Source of the DNA: Janthinobacterium sp. 64
GTDB lineage: Bacteria; Pseudomonadota; Gammaproteobacteria; Burkholderiales; Burkholderiaceae_D
Length of the DNA: 64,000 nt
Direction of reading: 5' to 3'
NCBI RefSeq assembly: GCF_002813325.1
Contig: NZ_PHUG01000001.1
Coordinates: forward strand, 4,402,001 to 4,466,000
Both the position numbers and the translations under genes were made by a program. Shown here one piece after another: positions 54,381 to 64,000 of the stretch. How positions within the stretch are numbered: the stretch's first letter is position 1; every line of letters starts with the position of its first letter. The notes under the pieces were generated by a model, which was not told the DNA's origin, did no database searches, and saw nothing but the letters and a program-made list of their open reading frames with translations.

Positions 54381-54408
54381 AACAGTCGATAAGTGTGGGC
54401 ATTTGATG
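54381..54408 (+). other. left arm of the 16S precursor processing stem
   Basis: These 28 bases pair with 56130-56157 on the far side of the 16S gene with only about three mismatches (AACAGTCGATAAGTGTG against the complement of CACACTTATCGGCTGTT). Such stems are RNase III sites. Confidence 0.75.
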
Positions 54409-54566
54409 TAAGTGCAGCGCTGCGCAAGCAGCGTAAAACTTAAAATATCAAATGTTCACAAGAAATAATGAAATAGGATACTTCTTCGGAAGTAGCCTGT
54501 CAGTTTTTTGAGTGAGCGACCCATCAGCAATGATGGTGCCTGTAAAAGGGCAAAGTAACAGAGATT

Positions 54567-56100
<1,534 letters not shown>

Positions 56101-56129
56101 GAGTTTGCACGAATCAGTCATGATTCACG

Positions 56130-56157
56130 CATCAAATGTTCACACTTATCGGCTGTT
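56130..56157 (+). other. right arm of the 16S precursor processing stem
   Basis: Pairs with 54381-54408 to enclose the 16S gene in a long duplex. Confidence 0.75.
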
Positions 56158-56195
56158 TAATTAAGAAGAAACAGTAGTCGTAGTAGCACCGCGTT

Positions 56196-56272
56196 GGGGC
56201 TGTAGCTCAGCTGGTTAGAGCACCGTGTTGATAACGCGGGGGTCGTTGGTTCGAGTCCAACCAGCCCTACCA
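56196..56272 (+). tRNA. tRNA-Ile (GAT)
   Basis: A 77-nt cloverleaf in the 16S-23S spacer with encoded CCA; anticodon arm TGTTGATAACG. Acceptor GGGGCTG pairs with CAGCCCT (one G-U). Confidence 0.97.
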
Positions 56273-56291
56273 GCTAATTAGTAAAATCTCA

Positions 56292-56367
56292 GGGGGATTA
56301 GCTCAGCTGGGAGAGCACCTGCTTTGCAAGCAGGGGGTCGTCGGTTCGATCCCGTCATCCTCCACCA
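56292..56367 (+). tRNA. tRNA-Ala (TGC)
   Basis: A 76-nt cloverleaf 19 bases after tRNA-Ile, with encoded CCA; anticodon arm CTGCTTTGCAAGCAG. Confidence 0.97.
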
Positions 56368-56437
56368 CGTTTTATTCGAAAGTACAAATGTAAGCCTCGG
56401 GGTTTAGATTTGATCTTTTAGCGATCAAAGCTGTTTC

Positions 56438-56448
56438 GTTCTTTAACA
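56438..56448 (+). promoter_or_regulatory. boxA antitermination site before the 23S gene
   Basis: GTTCTTTAACA, identical to the leader boxA at 54367-54377. Confidence 0.75.
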
Positions 56449-56520
56449 ATCTGGAAGAAGTAAAGATTATTTATTGATCGGTTTGCCGTAAAAAGCGAAT
56501 CGATGGGTAATGATTGTATG

Positions 56521-56563
56521 TATCAACAAACAAGCAACAACGTTGTACTTTCTTATCCCTGTA
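56521..56563 (+). other. left arm of the 23S precursor processing stem
   Basis: This arm (starting TATCAACAAACAAGC and ending TTATCCCTGTA) is complementary to 59496-59536 over about 40 bases with small interruptions. It is the expected RNase III substrate around 23S. Confidence 0.75.
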
Positions 56564-56605
56564 GCGCTCTTTGATAGTTTCGATTATCAGAGGCTAACGT
56601 TATAG

Positions 56606-59482
<2,877 letters not shown>

Positions 59483-59495
59483 TAACCTTAGCAGG

Positions 59496-59536
59496 TACAG
59501 AGGATAAGACGGTACAACGTTGCGTGTTTGTTGATA
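59496..59536 (+). other. right arm of the 23S precursor processing stem
   Basis: Pairs with 56521-56563; includes TACAACGTTG, matching CAACGTTGTA in the left arm. Confidence 0.75.
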
Positions 59537-59617
59537 CTACCAGTCATTACCCCAATCTTTGCTTCTTCCAGATTCAGGCTTTGTCGCTCCATTGAGGACA
59601 AATGCCAGTACAAGTTA

Positions 59618-59732
59618 TGCCTGATGACCATAGCAAGTTGGTCCCACCCCTTCCCATCCCGAACAGGACCGTGAAACAACTTTGCGCCGATGATAGTGCT
59701 GCAACCAGTGTGAAAGTAGGTTATCGTCAGGC
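59618..59732 (+). rRNA. rrf: 5S ribosomal RNA
   Basis: About 115 bases from TGCCTGATGACC to CGTCAGGC; the ends pair. CCATCCCGAACAGG is the conserved loop region. Confidence 0.96.
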
Positions 59733-59750
59733 TTGTTATACGCAGTAGAG

Positions 59751-59784
59751 AAAAACCCGATCAGCAATGGTCGGGTTTTTTTTC
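59751..59784 (+). terminator. terminator of the rRNA operon
   Basis: ACCCGATC pairs with GGTCGGGT (one G-T), preceded by A5 and followed by a T8-9 run. Confidence 0.88.
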
Positions 59785-59947
59785 GTCTGGTGGTTTTATC
59801 TGGCGCTGGCGGATTACACGTGCGGTGACACATATACGTGTTGCAGCTGTTCCAAATTGATACATGGGCGGCCGGATGCGGGGCAAATACGCATGGCATG
59901 GCATTTGCTCTTCTTGGATATTCACTAAAAAAACCAAGGAGACCAGC

Positions 59948-60433
59948 ATGACCTATTCCATTCGTACCCTGCTCGGCATGGCGGCCGCCGGCGCCGTTGC
60001 CCTCACTTCCCTGCTGACCTTGCCGCATGCCTATGCGCACGGCAATGTCACGCCGCAAGGCGTCGACACCACCGGCTTGCCCAAGGTGGGCGACAAGTGG
60101 CTCGAACAAAACCCGTATCGTGGCAACAAGCTGGCCTTGACGGTCGGCACCTCGGCCTACAACCAGAATTGCGCGCGTTGCCACGGCATCGAAGCCATCT
60201 CGGGCGGTATCGCGCCGGACTTGCGCCAGCTCGACCGCGATTGCTTCGGTATCAAGAATGAGACAAAGAAACAGGCTTGCTATAAGGAAACGGACAATTA
60301 TTTCCTGACGACTATTCGTCACGGTAAAGTACGCAATGGCGCCGTGTACATGCCGCCGTTCGAAGGCGTGTTCAACCAGGAAGCCATGTGGGCCATCAAG
60401 ACCTACCTGGAAACCCGCCGCGAATCCAATTAA
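59948..60433 (+). CDS. pedF: cytochrome c-550 PedF
   Basis: The 161-residue product has a signal peptide (to SLLTLPHAYA) and one haem site, CARCH, in NQNCARCHGIEAISGGIAPDLRQLDRDCFG. The extra Cys pair (DCFG..., QACYKE) and NGAVYMPPFEGVFNQEAMWAIKTYLETR are typical of PedF-type cytochromes. These accept electrons from PQQ-dependent alcohol dehydrogenases in the periplasm. AAGGAG stands before the ATG. The binding-protein gene follows after 25 bases. Confidence 0.92.
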   Translation: MTYSIRTLLGMAAAGAVALTSLLTLPHAYAHGNVTPQGVDTTGLPKVGDKWLEQNPYRGNKLALTVGTSAYNQNCARCHGIEAISGGIAPDLRQLDRDCFGIKNETKKQACYKETDNYFLTTIRHGKVRNGAVYMPPFEGVFNQEAMWAIKTYLETRRESN

Positions 60434-60458
60434 GCCGAATTGATCACGAAGGAGTCCC

Positions 60459-61292
60459 ATGCGTTCATTTCAACTCCGGGGCAAGCGAGCGATGCTCTCG
60501 CTCGCTTGCCTGGCGCTGTGCGCAGCCGCGCCGGCGCGCGCCGACTGGCAGAAAGTGCAGCAGTCGGGCAGCCTGAAAGTGGCTGTGTATAACGAGTTTT
60601 CTCCGTTTTCCGACAAGGGCACGGGCATCGATATCGACATCGCCGAAGCGCTGGCGAAAAAGCTGGGGCTGAAACTGAGCTTGCTGCCATTTCCCGCCGG
60701 CGAAAACCTGAACGACGATTTGCGCAATATGGTGTGGAAGGGGCATTACCTCGGTTATGGTCCTGCCGACGTGATGCTGCATGTGCCCGTCGACAAGAAA
60801 TTGATGGCGGATAACGACAAGGTCGAGATCTTCGCACCGTACTACGTGGAAACCGTGCGCCTGGCGCGCAGCGCGCAAGCCGTGCCGCAGTTCGATGGCG
60901 TCGCTACGCTGGCTGGCAAGCGTATCGGCGTGGAAAAAGTATCGATCGCCGCCATGCTGATGCTGGGCGAAGACAATGGCAAGTACCGCGACGACGTGCG
61001 CATCTTCGACACGGCCGCCGAAGCCTTGCAGCAATTGCAGGCGGGAAAGCTCGACGCGGTGCTGGCGAATCGTTCGGAAATCGAGTCGGTGCTGAAAAGC
61101 GATCCCGCTTTCCCCTTGAGCGAAGTGGCGTTCGCCCGCTTGCCGCGTGCCGGCTGGGCCGTGGGCCTGGCCGTCAGCAAGCAACAACTCGACGTGGGCA
61201 AGTTGCTGCAGGCAGCCATGAACGAGATGGCGGCCAGCGGCGAATTGAAAGCTATCTTTGAGAAATATGGCGTGAAGGAAGCGCGGCCGTAA
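60459..61292 (+). CDS. quinoprotein dehydrogenase-associated periplasmic binding protein
   Basis: The 277-residue product has a signal peptide (to AAAPARA) and an extracellular solute-binding family 3 fold: SLKVAVYNEFSPFSDKGTGIDIDIAEALAKKLGLKLS, YVETVRLARSAQAV, LAGKRIGVEKVSIAAML, LQAGKLDAVLANRSEIE. Such proteins are found next to PQQ dehydrogenases and not with ABC transporter genes; none is nearby. Their ligand is unknown. GAAGGAG precedes the ATG. A shared bidirectional terminator follows. Confidence 0.88.
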   Translation: MRSFQLRGKRAMLSLACLALCAAAPARADWQKVQQSGSLKVAVYNEFSPFSDKGTGIDIDIAEALAKKLGLKLSLLPFPAGENLNDDLRNMVWKGHYLGYGPADVMLHVPVDKKLMADNDKVEIFAPYYVETVRLARSAQAVPQFDGVATLAGKRIGVEKVSIAAMLMLGEDNGKYRDDVRIFDTAAEALQQLQAGKLDAVLANRSEIESVLKSDPAFPLSEVAFARLPRAGWAVGLAVSKQQLDVGKLLQAAMNEMAASGELKAIFEKYGVKEARP

Positions 61293-61312
61293 CAGGTCAT
61301 GCTAGTCAGGTA

Positions 61313-61348
61313 AAAAGCCCGCGTATCTTCCGATACGCGGGCTTTTTC
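61313..61348. terminator. bidirectional terminator
   Basis: A perfect 16-bp stem (61313-61328 with 61333-61348), A-rich on one side and T-rich on the other, between the binding-protein gene (+) and the TonB receptor gene (-). Confidence 0.92.
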
Positions 61349-61349
61349 T

Positions 61350-63494
61350 TTAGAAACTGTACTGGGCGCTAACCCCCAGCAACCAGTTACGTCCCGGCGC
61401 CGCTTCATAGTAGCGCTTGTTGCTGTCGCCGACGATGACGGAGCCCACGTAGGTCTTGTCGAAAAGATTGTTCAGGCGGGCAAATTCCTTGAAGCGCCAA
61501 TTCCCTACGTTTTGCTTGGCGTTGAAGCGCGCGTTGAACACCGTGTAGCCTGGCGCCGGCTTTTCGATGTTGCTGTCTTCCGCGTAGACCTGCTTGCTGG
61601 CCACGCTTTCCAGCGCTGCGCCGAAGCGGTCGAGCGTGTCTTTCCACGCCAGTTCCGCAAACAGGTTGGCGCTGGGTATGCCCGGCAATCGACTGCCTTC
61701 GCGCACGCTGCCAAAGGCCTGGTCATACACGGCGTGCAGGCTGGTCAGCGCCACTTTTGTCGTGAAACCATACGGCAGGTTCGAGTCCAGCGATATTTCC
61801 ATACCCTGGCGCAAGGTCTTGCTGGCATTGATGTAGCTGGTGCGACCGTTACCAGAGTTCTGGCCGTCGACCACCAGTTCGTCATTCGTCTTGATCTGGA
61901 ACACGGCCGCGTTCACCTGCGTGTTGTGATTGATCCTGGCCTTGATACCCGCTTCCAGGTTGGTGCTGGTGGCGGGTTTCAAGTTGAAATTGAAGCCGCT
62001 GTTTTTACCCGAGTAAAACAGTTCGTTCAGGGTAGGCGCTTCGAAGCCGCGCGCGGCGCTGGCGTACACGTTGACGTTCGGCGTCAGTTTATACAGCAGG
62101 CCCAGCACCGGTGTCGTGTGGCTGAACTCCAGGCTGCCGCTGTCGTTGCCATTGCTGAGATAGCGGTCGTTGACCGACACTTTCATCTTGCTGTAGCGCA
62201 CACCAGCGCTCAGCAGCCATGGCCCGCTTTGCCATTCCGCCTGGATATACGGGTCGAGACTGGAGACGACATCCTGCTCGTCGCGGCGCAGCTTGCCTTT
62301 TACGCCAAAGCTATTGCCAATGTAATTTTCATAGCCGGTGCGGTCATCGCTGGAGCGGCCGTAATCGATGCCGATGGTGGTGCTCAGTTTGCCGCCGGCC
62401 AGCTGGTTCACGTGCAGCCAATTGGTATCGATGCCATAGAACTGACGCTGGAAGTCGACCACGCCGCCTGAGTGTGAGGGAGGGTTCTGGAAACCGATGT
62501 TGAAAGCCTGGTACTGGATCACATCGCGGTTGCCGCCATACACCATCACATGCAGGCGGTCGTCGCCGAACGACTGTTCATAAGTGGCGCCGATTTGTTG
62601 GTGGTCGATGCTCTTGCGCGTGTTGTAGCGCTCGGCCAGGGTGCGTTTCGGGTTCTGTGTATCCGTCGTATCGATTTCGCCGGCGCGCGAGTCGCGGGCA
62701 AACGTGGCCCAGGTGGCGCCCAGCGGATCTTGCGTGTTGCCTTGATGCAGGCTGTTGGCAACGATGGTCAGCTTGCTGTCCGCATTGGGCTTGACGGTGA
62801 TCTTGCCGAAGGCCTGTTCGCGCGTGGCGGCGCTGTGGTCGCGGAAACCATCCGTGCGGAAGCGCGAGCCGTCGAGCACGTAGCCGATACCGCCTGCCTG
62901 GCCTTGTGCCGTCAGGTCCACCTTGCTGGTGCCGAAACTGCCGCCCGTTACATTCAATTCGACGGACGGGGGATTTTGCCCATCCCTGGAAAACAGCTGG
63001 ATCACGCCGCCCGAGTGATTGCCGTAGATGGCGGAGAAAGGTCCGCGCAGCACTTCGATGCGTTCTGCCGTGTCGAGGTTGAAGGTGGCGGCCTGGCCCT
63101 GGCCGTCCGGCATGCTGGCAGGAATGCCATCGCTGACCAGTTTGACGCCGCGCACGCCGAAAGCCGAGCGTGCGCCGAAGCCGCGCGACGAGATCTGCAA
63201 GTCTTGCGCATAGTTCTGGCGGTTTTGCACAACCAGGCCTGGCACGGCGGCCAGCGCTTCCGACGCGTTGACGCGGATTTGCCCATCCTGGATGCGGGCG
63301 CTGTCGACAACGTCGATCGAGGCCGGCACTTCCTGGCTGGGGTGGGCGATGCGGCTGCCGCTGACGACCACCGTATCCATCAGTTGCCCGTTGGCCAGGT
63401 CAGCTGCCTCGGCGGCAAAAACGTGGGGGGCGAGGGTGGCGCTGCCGGCGACAAACAGGCTGGCAATGGTGTTCAAGCGGAAACGATGCTGCAT
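61350..63494 (-). CDS. pqqU: TonB-dependent receptor, PqqU (YncD)-like
   Basis: The 714-residue product has a signal peptide (to HVFA), a plug domain and a beta-barrel ending in QYSF. It shares with E. coli YncD/PqqU the long stretch PGLVVQNRQNYAQDLQISSRGFGARS..., DGIPASMPDGQGQ, the barrel segments NPPSHSGGVV, RGFEAPTLNELFY and the near-identical NLFDKTYVGSVIVGDSN...YYEAAPGRN. PqqU imports pyrroloquinoline quinone. The neighbouring PQQ-associated genes agree. Similarity is from memory; no search was run. GGAGA precedes the ATG. Confidence 0.85.
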   Translation of the reverse strand: MQHRFRLNTIASLFVAGSATLAPHVFAAEAADLANGQLMDTVVVSGSRIAHPSQEVPASIDVVDSARIQDGQIRVNASEALAAVPGLVVQNRQNYAQDLQISSRGFGARSAFGVRGVKLVSDGIPASMPDGQGQAATFNLDTAERIEVLRGPFSAIYGNHSGGVIQLFSRDGQNPPSVELNVTGGSFGTSKVDLTAQGQAGGIGYVLDGSRFRTDGFRDHSAATREQAFGKITVKPNADSKLTIVANSLHQGNTQDPLGATWATFARDSRAGEIDTTDTQNPKRTLAERYNTRKSIDHQQIGATYEQSFGDDRLHVMVYGGNRDVIQYQAFNIGFQNPPSHSGGVVDFQRQFYGIDTNWLHVNQLAGGKLSTTIGIDYGRSSDDRTGYENYIGNSFGVKGKLRRDEQDVVSSLDPYIQAEWQSGPWLLSAGVRYSKMKVSVNDRYLSNGNDSGSLEFSHTTPVLGLLYKLTPNVNVYASAARGFEAPTLNELFYSGKNSGFNFNLKPATSTNLEAGIKARINHNTQVNAAVFQIKTNDELVVDGQNSGNGRTSYINASKTLRQGMEISLDSNLPYGFTTKVALTSLHAVYDQAFGSVREGSRLPGIPSANLFAELAWKDTLDRFGAALESVASKQVYAEDSNIEKPAPGYTVFNARFNAKQNVGNWRFKEFARLNNLFDKTYVGSVIVGDSNKRYYEAAPGRNWLLGVSAQYSF

Positions 63495-63699
63495 GCGGAT
63501 TCTCCAATGTGATTAAAAGCCTGCTTTGGTCGCGTGCGCGGCGCAGGTCTGCATAGTTGTATCAAGCAATATGCCTGCCATGTCTCCATTGGTGGGCTGA
63601 AATTATACGCGTGTCGGTGGCACGGCGTTTGCATGCAGCAATGTTCAGAGGCGCCGATGCCGCGCGCTTTTCCTGTGTTTTTCCATTGAAAAGGTGATT

Positions 63700-64000
63700 A
63701 TGCCCAACTTCTTCTCACGCTTGCGCCAGGTGTGCTGGCTGCTGCCTGCGCTCGCCAGCACCGCCCTCCAGGCCGCTCCTTTTGCCTATGTCCCCAATGA
63801 AAAATCGGGCACCTTGAGCGTGATCGATACGGCCACCGACCAGGTGGTGCGCCAGATCGCGGCAGGCAAGCGGCCGCGCGGCATCGCCGCCGACCCCAGC
63901 GGACGGCAATTGTTTGTTACCGATGCGGCCAGCAGCGCCTTGTTGCTGATCGATAACGCGACCGGCACGCCCGTGCGCACGGTGGCGCTGGGCAAGTCGC
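63700..64000 (+). CDS. YVTN beta-propeller protein (PQQ-dependent catabolism-associated), 3' end outside window
   Basis: The first 100 residues are in the window. MPNFFSRLRQVCWLLPALASTALQA is a signal peptide; then AYVPNEKSGTLSVIDTATDQVVRQIAAGKRPRGIAADPSGRQLFVTDAASSALLLIDNATG shows two YVTN-type beta-propeller blades. Such proteins accompany PQQ-dependent alcohol oxidation genes. AAGGTG stands five bases before the ATG at 63700. It is divergent from the pqqU-like gene; the 205 bases between (63495-63699) should hold both promoters but no motif was recognised. Confidence 0.85.
   Translation, partial: MPNFFSRLRQVCWLLPALASTALQAAPFAYVPNEKSGTLSVIDTATDQVVRQIAAGKRPRGIAADPSGRQLFVTDAASSALLLIDNATGTPVRTVALGKS

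Overview
The window is a 64 kb piece of a GC-rich betaproteobacterial chromosome. The 16S rRNA gene (54567-56097), the rrn layout (16S, tRNA-Ile, tRNA-Ala, 23S, 5S), the order rpe-gph-trpEGDC and the closeness of many proteins to Burkholderiales families all point to Oxalobacteraceae, most likely a Janthinobacterium or close relative. That placement is from recognition of the sequence; no database search was run.

Layout. 1-2472: 3' part of a secreted subtilisin-like protease. 2630-4647: three tandem AIM24-family genes. 4654-15082: metabolic genes (ECHDC3-like crotonase, flavin reductase-like protein, NADP-glutamate dehydrogenase, DUF819 membrane protein, U32 protein TrhP, acyl-CoA dehydrogenase FadE) with small envelope proteins in between. 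15373 and 31655: two identical tRNA-Phe genes inside a 104-bp direct repeat. Between them lie a di-haem peroxidase, an S9 peptidase, a GGDEF-EAL protein, a PLP-homeostasis protein divergent from a MocR-type regulator, an IS1595-like insertion sequence with intact ends and target duplication, a PsiF protein, and a fusion of winged helix, Ser/Thr kinase, membrane segment and TPR-like region. 31.9-43.8 kb: luciferase-like pseudogene, S41 protease, UbiH-type hydroxylase, DsbC, a two-subunit molybdenum hydroxylase with its MocA-like cytidylyltransferase, an M61 peptidase and a diguanylate cyclase. 43.8-49.5 kb (minus strand): rpe-gph-trpL-trpEGDC. 49.6-54.2 kb: apaG, a 48-aa membrane protein, mltA, a universal stress protein behind a perfect FNR-type box, an MFS exporter and a canonical enoyl-CoA hydratase. 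54.2-59.8 kb: a complete rRNA operon. 59.9-64 kb: genes of PQQ-dependent alcohol oxidation (PedF cytochrome c-550, quinoprotein-associated binding protein, PqqU-like TonB receptor, YVTN beta-propeller cut by the window edge).

How the genes work together. The trp genes form one minus-strand unit. Before trpE the sequence encodes a GTG-started 30-residue peptide with four Trp codons in its last eleven residues, followed by a terminator hairpin, which is the anatomy of a transcription attenuator. The 2Fe-2S subunit, the molybdopterin subunit and MocA are a structural-plus-maturation set. The right-hand end looks like one flank of a PQQ-dehydrogenase locus: periplasmic electron acceptor, binding protein, beta-propeller and a receptor resembling the E. 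coli PQQ importer.

No previously undescribed multi-gene system such as a defence island, biosynthetic cluster or CRISPR array is evident. The most distinctive signals are the trp leader, the DNA-binding/kinase/TPR fusion, a long imperfect palindrome at 6850-6969, a perfect 21-bp palindrome at 10618-10638, and the insertion sequence placed exactly across a stop codon and terminator A-tract.
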